A stretch of DNA of 64,000 nucleotides from Nitrospira sp. SG-bin2 (GTDB taxonomy: Bacteria > Nitrospirota > Nitrospiria > Nitrospirales > Nitrospiraceae), in contig LVWT01000049.1 of NCBI GenBank assembly GCA_002083405.1, positions 124,001 to 188,000 of the forward strand. The letters run 5' to 3'. The notes beneath the pieces are model-generated. The model worked only from the letters and a program-made list of their open reading frames with translations. It had not been told where the DNA came from and searched no databases. Every line of letters starts with the position of its first letter. Position 1 is the stretch's first letter. This document shows positions 33,584 to 40,926 of this stretch, piece by piece. The translations under genes and the position numbers were made by a program.

Positions 33584-33737
33584 CAGGCGCGAAACGCGCA
33601 CGTGGGAGAATCGCGGAACAGATGGGAAATGCAGGAACGGCAAGATTCAGGCGCATATCCTCCCGGCACTTCTCGCCTTTCCCGCTAGTCGCGATACTTG
33701 CGCCATGCGTTCACTTCGATCTAAGTGAGGCGCCTCG

Positions 33738-34757
33738 ATGAATGTCCTGATCGTCAGGCCGGATGGTATCGGGGATGTGATTCTTTCTCTTCCGGTGGCC
33801 TCGCAACTCAGGAACCTGGTTCCCGGTGTGAGGATTGGATTTCTGACGAGTCCGATTGTTGCTCCTATCCTCGATCGTCATCCTGATGTGGACTATGTCC
33901 GGACAATACGGTGGACGGATGCGCCGAGTATCCTGCGAGCCGCGTTTTCCGATGGGGTGGATGCGGCGGTCTTTCTCAAGCCGTTTAGACAGCTCATGTG
34001 GTCGGCATTCCTGGCGCGTGTCCCGCTGCGTGTGGCAACAGGATTTCGCTGGTATAGCCCATTGGCCAATCGGCGGATATACGAACATCGTAGCGAGTTT
34101 ATGAAACATGAATCCGAGTACAACGTGGAGATGCTGAAAGGGCTTGGTCTGAATCCGGGTCCGGTGAACCGTCCGACACTGGTTCTCAGCAGTGAAGAGC
34201 GGAGCGCCGCCGCGCAGTACTGGACAGACTTGCCGAATCGTCGCGTCGTGGTCCATCCCGGCGGCCGATCCGCCAGGCGCTGGAGAGCGGAGCATTTTCG
34301 CGATCTCGCTGCCGAGCTTGCGCGAGAAGGGTACGGGGTTGTTCTGACGGGCAGTGAGACTGAGCGAACGGAGTTCGAGCGCGACACGCTGTCGCAGAGA
34401 TCTCTCCCGCCCGGAATCCATAATCTGATGGGGCGCCTCTCGGTCCGGGAATTGATGGCCGTGATCGCTGACGCCCGGGTCGTCGTATCCGGGGCGACTG
34501 GGCCGGCGCACCTTGCAGCGGCCCTTGGCACGGCGACGGTCAGCCTATTCGACCCACGGAGAAATAATTTGCCGGTGAGGTGGAAGCCGTTGGGAACCGG
34601 GGTGTTGCTGCGGCCCGATGTTCCCACCTGTGAAAAATGCATCGGTGACGTGTGTCCATTTTGGGATTGCCTCGATCGCTTGACCGTAGATCATGTCACG
34701 GCGGCGGTCGGTCATGTTGCCAAGACTCCGGCAGCTTTAACGATACTCCACATATAA
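33738..34757 (+). CDS. Glycosyltransferase family 9 protein
   Basis: The 339-residue protein begins MNVLIVRPDGIGDVILSLPV, the GT9 donor-site N-terminus. Its C-domain has VVHPGGRSARRWRAEHFRDLA and VVSGATGPAHLAAALGTATVSLFDP, with Ala-Thr-Gly-Pro in place of the usual Asn-Asp-Ser/Thr-Gly-Pro. CEKCIGDVCPFWDCL near the end carries several Cys. It is likely a third ADP-heptose-type transferase acting on the LPS core. The ribosome site is weak. The 154-base gap before it has no gene, but part of it (about 33640-33670) may be a degenerate reversed copy of the 23244 repeat. Confidence 0.85.
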   Translation: MNVLIVRPDGIGDVILSLPVASQLRNLVPGVRIGFLTSPIVAPILDRHPDVDYVRTIRWTDAPSILRAAFSDGVDAAVFLKPFRQLMWSAFLARVPLRVATGFRWYSPLANRRIYEHRSEFMKHESEYNVEMLKGLGLNPGPVNRPTLVLSSEERSAAAQYWTDLPNRRVVVHPGGRSARRWRAEHFRDLAAELAREGYGVVLTGSETERTEFERDTLSQRSLPPGIHNLMGRLSVRELMAVIADARVVVSGATGPAHLAAALGTATVSLFDPRRNNLPVRWKPLGTGVLLRPDVPTCEKCIGDVCPFWDCLDRLTVDHVTAAVGHVAKTPAALTILHI

Positions 34758-34911
34758 TTGTAGTGAGCCACTCTTCTATTCCTGCCCGCACGCTGTCGAC
34801 GTCGTTGTTTTTGGCGGACAGTGAACCTATTTGTTGCGGCCTTTTTTCTTGACTCCCCCATCCACTTGTGTTCATATCCTGAACGTACTTGCTCGTTTCT
34901 CATCTAACCGT

Positions 34912-35499
34912 ATGAATCTTCAAGGCCAACGGGATCTTCTTCTACTGACAGAGTTGGAGCGGGATGGCGCCGTCACACAGCGGTCCCTTGCTGTGAAGTT
35001 GGGTGTGGCTCTTGGCCTGACAAATTTGTACGTCAAACGCTTAGCCCGCAAAGGCTACATTAAAATCACCACGATTCCTTCCCATCGCGTCCGGTATTTA
35101 TTGACTCCGCAGGGGTTTGCCGAGAAATCTCGTCTGACCTATCTCTACATGCAATATTCATTGGCGCATTATCGCGATATGCGCGCCCGGCTCAGGCAGA
35201 CGTTGTCGCGCGCGGCAGAAAGCGGTATGAAACGAGTGGTGATCTACGGAACCGGTGAACTGGCAGAGATGGCGTACTTGTCGCTTCGTGAAATGAACAT
35301 GGTGTTGGTGGGGTTTGTGGACGACGAGCAGCAGGCCTCGTTCTTGTCCTATCCTGTCTGGCGGCCGCAAACCTTGACTGAGTGGGAGTTCGACGCAGTA
35401 TTGCTGGCGGATCTTGACGGGACGGTGCGGCAGAGAGCGAACCTGGGCCGGCATCATATTCCAGACGCAAAGATCTTGGCGCTCGGGCCGCCGATCTGA
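34912..35499 (+). CDS. Winged-helix regulator with Rossmann-like C-terminal domain
   Basis: ATG 34912 (MNLQGQRDLLLLTEL) gives 195 residues; an upstream in-frame ATG at 34831 adds an unlikely 27-residue leader. Residues 5-75 are a winged helix: DGAVTQRSLAVKLGVALGLT is the recognition helix and KGYIKITTIPSHRVRYLLTP the wing. The segment YMQYSLAHYRDMRARLRQTL links to a C-terminal domain with a Gly-rich nucleotide loop (VVIYGTGELAEMAYLSL) and the strand VGFVDDEQ, similar to the sugar-transaminase-linked PglD/Rossmann type. It opens the polysaccharide locus, so I infer control of that locus by a nucleotide or sugar-nucleotide ligand. Confidence 0.82.
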   Translation: MNLQGQRDLLLLTELERDGAVTQRSLAVKLGVALGLTNLYVKRLARKGYIKITTIPSHRVRYLLTPQGFAEKSRLTYLYMQYSLAHYRDMRARLRQTLSRAAESGMKRVVIYGTGELAEMAYLSLREMNMVLVGFVDDEQQASFLSYPVWRPQTLTEWEFDAVLLADLDGTVRQRANLGRHHIPDAKILALGPPI

Positions 35500-35581
35500 G
35501 GAGTCTGGAGAAGCCGTTGTTTTTGTTCACTGTAAGTGAGAGGGCGAAGCTGTGTTCGGGGACTGTTCATCTAGTTAAAGA

Positions 35582-35658
35582 GGTTTGTCTGGTTTATCTC
35601 GTTCATCTGGATAGTCTGATTCCGGCCAAATAAACAAACCAAACAAACGAGACCAACC
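35582..35658. repeat. Palindromic repeat, copy C, directly before the four-helix-bundle gene
   Basis: The left arm GGTTTGTCTGGTTTATCTCG (35582) continues TTCATCTGG; the loop ends GTCTGATTCC; the right arm is rich in CCAAACAAAC and ends ACGAGACCAACC (35658), one base before the GTG start of the next gene. The 20-mer GGTTTATCTCGTTCATCTGG and the GTCTGATTCC loop are shared with copy B. Confidence 0.8.
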
Positions 35659-36042
35659 GTGAAACTCACCCGCTTTGAAGACTTGGATTGTTGGAAAGAA
35701 GCCAGGCAGTTAACGCGCCAGGTGTACGAAGCCGTTCATCAGAGTTCAACCTGGCAAAAAGATGTGCGACTCTGTAGCCAAATTCAAAGTGCTGCCGGGT
35801 CTGTAATGGCTAACATTGCCGAAGGATTTGTCCGTCGGTCAAACAAGGAGTTCATGCAGTTTCTGTTCATCGCGATGTCCTCGGCTGCTGAAGTCCAAAG
35901 TCACTTGTACATCGGAGTAGATCAAGGGTATCTATCCAAGGACGCATTCGAGTCGATCTATAACCAGGCCGACAAAACGGCAAGAATCATTTCCGGCCTT
36001 ATCAAATACCTCCGCACCAAACAAGCCAAACTAACCAAATGA
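35659..36042 (+). CDS. Four-helix-bundle (S23/IVP-like) protein
   Basis: GTG 35659 gives 127 residues, the usual length of the family. It opens LTRFEDLDCWKEARQLTRQVYEAV and continues with CSQIQSAAGSVMANIAEGFVRR and FMQFLFIAMSSAAEVQSHLYIGVDQGYL, the classic four-helix-bundle pattern found in proteins encoded by 23S rRNA intervening sequences and in Avd-like accessory proteins of diversity-generating retroelements. Homologues are dispersed in many genomes and their function is uncertain. The start codon abuts a palindromic repeat, and the last codons (TKQAKLTK) are encoded by a related arm at 36017-36054, so the gene is bracketed by inverted arms. It overlaps the NusG-like gene by 4 bases. Confidence 0.88.
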   Translation: MKLTRFEDLDCWKEARQLTRQVYEAVHQSSTWQKDVRLCSQIQSAAGSVMANIAEGFVRRSNKEFMQFLFIAMSSAAEVQSHLYIGVDQGYLSKDAFESIYNQADKTARIISGLIKYLRTKQAKLTK

Positions 36043-36054
36043 GCCAAACAAACA
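36017..36054. repeat. Half-arm of the palindromic repeat, copy D
   Basis: This stretch reads CCAAACAAGCCAAACTAACC and then AAATGAGCCAAACAAAC. Its reverse complement, GTTTGTTTGGCTCATTTGG, aligns with the left arm of copy C (GTTTGTCTGGTTTATCTCG). It encodes the end of the four-helix-bundle gene (TKQAKLTK) and the first codons of the next gene (MSQTNT). Confidence 0.65.
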
Positions 36055-36542
36055 CACTCCACTGGTACGCATTAAGGACCCGGTCGCGTCACGAGAAACT
36101 GGTGCGTGATCAACTGGCGACGCAAGGGATCGAACCGCTGCTTCCTACTGTGAAGCGGTTGAGCCAGTGGAAGGATCGCAAGAAAGAAATCGAGACGCCG
36201 CTCTTTTCCGGCTATTGTTTCGTGCGATTCGGGCAGCAAGAGAAGTTACCGGTCCAGAAAGTGGCAGGAGTGGTGGAGATTGTGGGCAGCGGAAGTCGCC
36301 CGGAGCCTATTCCCGACGATGAGATCGAAGCCTTAAAAAAACTGATGACCAGCGTCCTTCCGTACGATCCCCATCCCTATTTGCACGAAGGCATGACGGT
36401 CGAGGTGGTGCGTGGACCGCTGCAGGGCGTACATGGCATTTTGCTGCGAAAAGAAAAGCGGCATCGCCTGGTCCTCGGTATCCGGTTGATCCAACAAGCA
36501 GCGGCGGTGGAGATTGACGTGAACGATGTGGCGCCGGTGTGA
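36039..36542 (+). CDS. NusG/RfaH-type antiterminator (UpxY family)
   Basis: The 167-residue protein has an N-terminal NGN domain (HWYALRTRSRHEKLVRDQLATQ, PLFSGYCFVRF, KVAGVVEIVGSGSRPEPIP) and a C-terminal KOW domain (GMTVEVVRGPLQGVHGILLRK). Such specialised NusG paralogs, UpxY of Bacteroides and RfaH of Escherichia, suppress termination over long polysaccharide operons. Here it precedes the aminotransferase-to-glycosyltransferase series, which it is expected to act on. Its ATG overlaps the previous stop (ATGA), and its first residues MSQTNT come from repeat sequence; an alternative later start is not obvious. Confidence 0.88.
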   Translation: MSQTNTLHWYALRTRSRHEKLVRDQLATQGIEPLLPTVKRLSQWKDRKKEIETPLFSGYCFVRFGQQEKLPVQKVAGVVEIVGSGSRPEPIPDDEIEALKKLMTSVLPYDPHPYLHEGMTVEVVRGPLQGVHGILLRKEKRHRLVLGIRLIQQAAAVEIDVNDVAPV

Positions 36543-36560
36543 GGGGCCTGGACACGGGCG

Positions 36561-36640
36561 AGATTGGCGGGACAAGCGAGACTGGTAGGAAACGGATTTG
36601 CGCGCCCTGCAAGTCGCGCTCTTCGCGCTTGTCGCGCGGA
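36561..36640. repeat. Dispersed intergenic repeat, copy 2
   Basis: This 80-base stretch matches 23244-23324 at both ends: AGATTGGCGGGACAAGCGAG at the left and AGTCGCGCTCTTCGCGCTTG at the right. It lies just after the antiterminator gene and before the DegT gene. Confidence 0.6.
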
Positions 36641-36701
36641 GGTCAGCAGTTCGTCACGAAGAGTTATCAATCATAGAAGCTAGCCGAAAGAAGGAGACCA
36701 C

Positions 36702-37838
36702 ATGGGAGTGCCATTACTCGATCTGAAAGCGCATCACGAACCACTACAAAAAGAAATCCTGGACGCCGTTGAGCAGGTATTCAAGAGCCAGGCGTTTATC
36801 CTGGGGGCGGAAGTCGGCAAGTTAGAGGAGCGGGTAGCCGCCTATTGCCAGGCCAAGTACGGAATCGGCGTGACGTCGGGTACCGATGCGCTTCTGATCG
36901 CGCTCATGGCACTCGGGGTCGGTCCCGGTGACGAAGTGATCACGTCGCCCTATTCATTTTTCGCCACGGCAGGCGTGGTAGCCCGGTTAGGAGCCAAGCC
37001 GGTGCTCGTGGACATCGACCCCAAGACCTTCAACATCGATCCAGCAAAAATCAGCCAGGCGATGACACCCAAATCCAAAGCCATCATCCCGGTGCATCTC
37101 TACGGTCAGTGCGCAGACATGGCGCCGATCATGGAGCTGGCCAAGCGGCATAATTTGGGTGTCATCGAGGATGCCGCGCAGGCCATCGGATCGGAATATC
37201 GCGACGGCCGGCGGGCCTGCAGTATGGGGACCATCGGCTGCCTGTCGTTTTTCCCGAGCAAGAATCTTGGGTGTTTAGGAGACGGGGGAATGGTGGTCAC
37301 CAACGACGCCGATCTCGCGGAACGGATACGAATCCTGCGCGTTCACGGCAGCCAGCCGAAGTACTACCATAAACTGATCGGCGGCAACTTCCGGCTCGAT
37401 ACGATTCAGGCCGCCGTGCTCAATGTGAAGCTGAATCATCTGGACGGGTGGACCAAGCGCCGGCAGGAGAATGCCGCACGCTATGAAACGTTGTTCCGGC
37501 AGAGCGGCCTGGTGCAGAAGGGCAAGGTCCGGTTGCCGGAGCCTGTGTATCGCGACAAAGGCATCAAGCATTACCACATCTATAATCAGTTCGTGCTGCG
37601 GGTTGAGAGGCGGGACGACCTCATCGCGCATCTGAAACAGAAAGGCATCGGCGCGGAAATCTACTATCCGGTTCCGTTCCATCTGCAAGAGTGCTTCCTG
37701 TACCTGGGTCACAAGGCGGGAGACTTCCCGGAATCGGAACGGGCCGCCAACGAAACCCTCGCGATTCCTATCTATCCCGAATTGACCATGGCGCAGCAGA
37801 CCGAGGTGGTGGAGGCTTTCGCGGCGTTCTACGTGTAA
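36702..37838 (+). CDS. DegT/DnrJ/EryC1/StrS-family sugar aminotransferase
   Basis: The 378-residue PLP enzyme aminates a keto-sugar nucleotide. ATG 36702 follows AAAGAAGGAG. Motifs: PLLDLKAHHEPL, VTSGTDALLIALMALGVGPGDEV, IPVHLYGQCADM, VIEDAAQAIGSEY and SFFPSKNLGCLGDGG with the PLP Lys at 187. Related enzymes make UDP-amino sugars (WbpE, GnnB). Its last 186 bases (37653-37838) are repeated at 38649-38834, beyond a toxin-antitoxin module. It is a candidate partner of the oxidoreductase at 22204, as GnnB is for GnnA, though it is 13 kb away. Confidence 0.93.
   Translation: MGVPLLDLKAHHEPLQKEILDAVEQVFKSQAFILGAEVGKLEERVAAYCQAKYGIGVTSGTDALLIALMALGVGPGDEVITSPYSFFATAGVVARLGAKPVLVDIDPKTFNIDPAKISQAMTPKSKAIIPVHLYGQCADMAPIMELAKRHNLGVIEDAAQAIGSEYRDGRRACSMGTIGCLSFFPSKNLGCLGDGGMVVTNDADLAERIRILRVHGSQPKYYHKLIGGNFRLDTIQAAVLNVKLNHLDGWTKRRQENAARYETLFRQSGLVQKGKVRLPEPVYRDKGIKHYHIYNQFVLRVERRDDLIAHLKQKGIGAEIYYPVPFHLQECFLYLGHKAGDFPESERAANETLAIPIYPELTMAQQTEVVEAFAAFYV
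37653..37838 (+). repeat. Direct repeat, copy 1: 3' end of the DegT gene
   Basis: These 186 bases, starting GCGGAAATCTACTATCCGG, are about 90% identical, without gaps, to 38649-38834, exactly 996 bases downstream. Between the copies lie a toxin-antitoxin module and short spacers. Differences are mostly third-position, plus a cluster in the last codons. Confidence 0.85.
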
Positions 37839-37948
37839 GGCTGGTGACATTAAGGAACGAGAGTGCTACCCTTTGCGCAGGTGTTGAATGATTCAAGGCG
37901 GGCATGGCTTGATCGAGACCAACGGTCGTATGCCTGAAAGGTACACTG

Positions 37949-38278
37949 ATGAGCACACTTCAAGAAGCTGAAAAATTACTCAGCACCATGACCCGTGGGG
38001 AGAAGGCTCAATTGCTTCAATGGGTGGCGCGTGAAATTGGAGAAGGCTACCCAGGCATAGACAATCTGGAAGGCGTGTGCGGAGGCGATTCGTGTCTTGC
38101 GAGGACAAGAATCCCTGTCTGGGTATTAGAACAAGCCAGACGAATGGGCATGAGCGAAGGGGACATCTTGAAAAGTTATCCCACATTGCGGGCCGAAGAT
38201 CTTGCTAATGCATGGGCTTACGTTCGCGCGCACAAAGAAGAGATTGAGCGACAGATACGAGAGAATGAGTCTGCCTAG
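37949..38278 (+). CDS. DUF433 antitoxin
   Basis: The 109-residue protein has a helical N-terminal extension (MSTLQEAEKLLSTMTRGEKAQLLQW) followed by the DUF433 core: VCGGDSCLARTRIPVWVLEQARRMGMSEGDILKSYPTLRAEDLANAWAYV region, a winged-helix-like DNA- or toxin-binding unit. It lies 5 bases upstream of a DUF5615 PIN-like protein, the usual antitoxin-toxin order. Together they lie between two copies of the DegT 3' end, so this looks like a mobile or recombined cassette. It parallels the partial and broken pair at 1-457. Confidence 0.88.
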   Translation: MSTLQEAEKLLSTMTRGEKAQLLQWVAREIGEGYPGIDNLEGVCGGDSCLARTRIPVWVLEQARRMGMSEGDILKSYPTLRAEDLANAWAYVRAHKEEIERQIRENESA

Positions 38279-38283
38279 GGTCG

Positions 38284-38625
38284 ATGGCACGGCTATTTGC
38301 TGACGAAAATTTTCCGTTGCCGGCGGTTGAGGCTTTGCGCAGACTCGGGCACAACGTGCTCACTCTCCATGAAGCAGGAAAAGCCCAGCAATCGATTCCT
38401 GATAACATCGTGCTCGAAATGGCTTCAGCGGATGGTCGTGCCATCTTGACCCTTAATCGCAAACATTTTGTGCAACTGCATACCAAGCAGCCTTCGCATG
38501 CGGGTATCGTTGTCTGCACATTTGATCCTGATTTCGAAGGGCAAGCGCACCGAATTCATGACGCGCTAACATCGCTGCATCAGCTCACCGGTCAATTAGT
38601 TCGTGTGAATCGCCTATCCGCTTAA
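38284..38625 (+). CDS. DUF5615 PIN-like toxin
   Basis: The 113-residue protein opens MARLFADENFPLPAVEALRRLGHNV, where the Asp-Glu pair (DEN) is the metal-binding start of the PIN-like fold. A second acidic cluster follows in ASADGRAILTLNRKHFVQLH, including the 'TLNRKHF' segment conserved in the family. DUF5615 proteins are predicted RNases of type II toxin-antitoxin pairs. It starts 5 bases after the DUF433 gene. Unlike the copy at 138-457 it is uninterrupted and probably functional. Confidence 0.88.
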   Translation: MARLFADENFPLPAVEALRRLGHNVLTLHEAGKAQQSIPDNIVLEMASADGRAILTLNRKHFVQLHTKQPSHAGIVVCTFDPDFEGQAHRIHDALTSLHQLTGQLVRVNRLSA

Positions 38626-38648
38626 AAGCACTCGTGAACATCAAGAGT

Positions 38649-38834
38649 GCGGAAATCTACTATCCGGTTCCGTTCCATCTACAAGAGTGCTTCAAGTACC
38701 TGGGGCACAAAGTGGGAGACTTCCCGGAATCGGAACGGGCCGCCAACGAAACCCTCGCCATTCCCATCTATCCCGAATTGACCATGGCGCAGCAGACTGA
38801 GGTGGTGGAGGCGATCGCCGCCTTCTTGTCTTAA
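38649..38834 (+). pseudogene. Duplicated C-terminal fragment of the DegT aminotransferase
   Basis: This encodes SAEIYYPVPFHLQECFKYLG and continues to IAAFLS with a normal TAA stop; it matches the last 61 residues of the 36702 gene at about 90% nucleotide identity. It has no PLP site and no ribosome site of its own (the nearest in-frame GTG is 38634). The two copies bracket the toxin-antitoxin module. Recombination between them would remove the module and leave an intact aminotransferase gene. Confidence 0.8.
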
Positions 38835-38899
38835 TTCAATGTGAGATGGAATGGGGGTCGTTGGTTGCTGTAGTTATGCGTAGCGTATCGAGTGTAACA

Positions 38900-39556
38900 A
38901 TGAGTCTACGGATGTCGATTAAGCCCATTCAGCACTCGGCACACACTAGTTCTCCGGCATCGACCAATGTCGTCTGGCATCATGCCACCGTGACTCGCGC
39001 GCGTCGTGAATCGCAGAACGGGCGTCGCAGTTCTCTGGTTTACGGGACTGTCCAGGTCCGGCAAATCGACGCTCGCCCACGCGGTCGAAGAGCGCTTGCA
39101 CCAGCGCGGCTGCCGGTCGTTCGTCCTGGATGGCGGGAATGTGCGTCATGGACTCTGCGGCGACTTGGGGTTTTCGGCTTCGGATCGTCGGAAAGTATCC
39201 GCCGTATCGGCGAAGTGGGCAAGCTGTTTATGGAAGCGGGCGTGATCGTGTTAGCCGCCTTCATCTCGCCATATCGCGCAGACCGCGAACGTGTGCGTGG
39301 CATGGTCGTGCGGGGCGACTTTATCGAGATCTATTGCGACGCACCGATCGAAGTCTGTGAAGCGCGCGATGTAAAAGGTATGTACAAGAAGGTCCGTGCC
39401 GGACAGATAGCGGAATTCACCGGCATCTCATCGCCCTACGAGGTTCCGGATCAGCCGGACCTCACCGTGGAGGCCGGCCGGTTGGAACTTGATGTGTGCG
39501 TGTCCCAGGTTATGGGCGAACTGGAGCGGCCCGGGGTGATCGAGAAGCATGCGTAA
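38900..39556 (+). pseudogene. cysC: Decayed adenylyl-sulfate (APS) kinase gene
   Basis: Family sequence is spread over two frames. TNVVWHHATVTRARRESQNG is in the frame of 38900. Near 39026 it moves to another frame: VAVLWFTGLSRSGKSTLAHA, then FVLDGGNVRHGLCGDLGFSASDRR. At 39190-39191 it returns: ESIRRIGEVGKLFMEAGVIV through FTGISSPYEVPDQP to TGA. Both shifts correspond to single-base indels that cancel. Walker A has Arg at a normally Gly position (GLSRSGKS), and DGGNVRHGL replaces the usual DGDNVRHGL, so function has probably been lost rather than misread. CysC makes PAPS for sulfate use or sulfation. Start uncertain; upstream ATGs exist at 38846 and 38876. Confidence 0.8.
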
Positions 39557-39655
39557 CAGTGGAACAAGCGGAGCCGGTAGGGATTGGTCGCAACTGATCC
39601 GGCCGCTGTATAGGCGGTGTAACGGTCGGGAGAAACGTGAGAGAGGGGGGCGGTC

Positions 39656-40741
39656 GTGGCAAAAAAAGCGCTGATCACCGGCGTCACAGGTCAAGACGGG
39701 GCCTATTTGACGGAATTCCTGCTGAACAAAGGGTACGTCGTGCATGGCATCAAGCGCCGTGCGTCTTCTTTCAATACGGCCAGGATCGACCATCTCTATC
39801 GTGATCCGCATATAGAAGGCGTACGGGTCTTCTTGCACCACGGTGATTTGACGGACTCCTCCAACTTAACGCGTGTAATTCAGCAAACTCAGCCTGATGA
39901 GATCTATAATCTTGCCGCACAAAGTCATGTGGCTGTGTCCTTCGAGTCTCCCGAATATACTGCGGATGTTGACGGCGTAGGGACGTTGCGAATGCTGGAG
40001 GCGATCCGCATTCTCGGTCTTGAAAAAAAGACCAGATTTTATCAGGCTTCGACATCTGAGTTGTACGGATTGGTCCGGGAAACGCCACAAAAGGAAACCA
40101 CGCCGTTTTATCCACGGTCTCCCTATGCCGTCGCCAAATTGTACGCCTACTGGATTACGGTCAATTACCGGGAAGCGTATGGGATCTATGCCTGCAACGG
40201 CATCCTCTTCAATCATGAATCTCCCATTCGCGGTGAGAATTTTGTCACTCGCAAGATTACTCGTGGCCTGGCACGAATCAAGGTCGGGCTCCAGGATACT
40301 CTGTACATAGGGAATTTAGATGCCAAGCGTGATTGGGGGCATGCGAAGGACTATATTGAAATGCAATGGCTCATGTTGCAGCAGGAGCGTCCGGAAGACT
40401 TTGTCATTGCCACCGGCGTGCAGTACAGCGTCCGGCACTTCATTAATGCGGTGGCCGGAGAGTTGGGGCTTTCCATTCGGTGGGAAGGTGCAGGGATTGA
40501 TGAGAAGGGGTATGGAGTTGATGGAAAGTGTATTGTTGCCGTTGATCCACGGTACTTCCGTCCGGCCGAGGTGCAGTCGCTTCTCGGAGATTCCTCGAAG
40601 GCAAAGGCCAAGCTGGGTTGGGTGCCGAAAATTACGTTCGATCAACTGGTTGCGGAGATGGTGTGCGCAGACCTGAAGGCTGCCGAACGGGATAAACTGG
40701 TGAAGCGGCATGGGTACGATGTTTTGGACCAGCATGAGTGA
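39656..40741 (+). CDS. gmd: GDP-mannose 4,6-dehydratase
   Basis: The 361-residue short-chain dehydrogenase converts GDP-D-mannose to GDP-4-keto-6-deoxymannose, precursor of GDP-L-fucose, GDP-D-rhamnose and others. Motifs: ALITGVTGQDGAYLTEFLL (NADP loop), KRRASSFNTARIDHLY, QASTSELYG (catalytic Thr/Ser region), the YxxxK dyad in SPYAVAKLYAYW, and HESPIRGENFVTRKIT. Length is typical. No GDP-fucose synthase gene is in the window, so the final sugar is uncertain. A second, more diverged family member lies at 49148. Confidence 0.94.
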   Translation: MAKKALITGVTGQDGAYLTEFLLNKGYVVHGIKRRASSFNTARIDHLYRDPHIEGVRVFLHHGDLTDSSNLTRVIQQTQPDEIYNLAAQSHVAVSFESPEYTADVDGVGTLRMLEAIRILGLEKKTRFYQASTSELYGLVRETPQKETTPFYPRSPYAVAKLYAYWITVNYREAYGIYACNGILFNHESPIRGENFVTRKITRGLARIKVGLQDTLYIGNLDAKRDWGHAKDYIEMQWLMLQQERPEDFVIATGVQYSVRHFINAVAGELGLSIRWEGAGIDEKGYGVDGKCIVAVDPRYFRPAEVQSLLGDSSKAKAKLGWVPKITFDQLVAEMVCADLKAAERDKLVKRHGYDVLDQHE

Positions 40742-40926
40742 TAATTCATTGAGCCCTAGGGTTATGTTAATCCAATGAGTAATTGTCTTCTGTGTAGTTT
40801 ACCTTCTCCTTCAAACAGCGTGTTTTTCTGGATCTGGACTTGATCGCTCTGGACATCTCCATTCGTTGTTTCCCCTTCATGCGTAGCAGCAGTTGTCATC
40901 CGACCGGTCCTCAGAGATGGTGAGCC

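Noticed and set aside
32333..33643. 436-residue minus-strand frame
   Set aside because: It is antisense to the heptosyltransferase gene and has Arg/His/Gln-rich composition typical of shadow frames.
39570..39600. GCCGGTAGGGATTGG resembling the ops element used by RfaH
   Set aside because: Only a partial match, and not in the 5' leader of the operon; could be chance.
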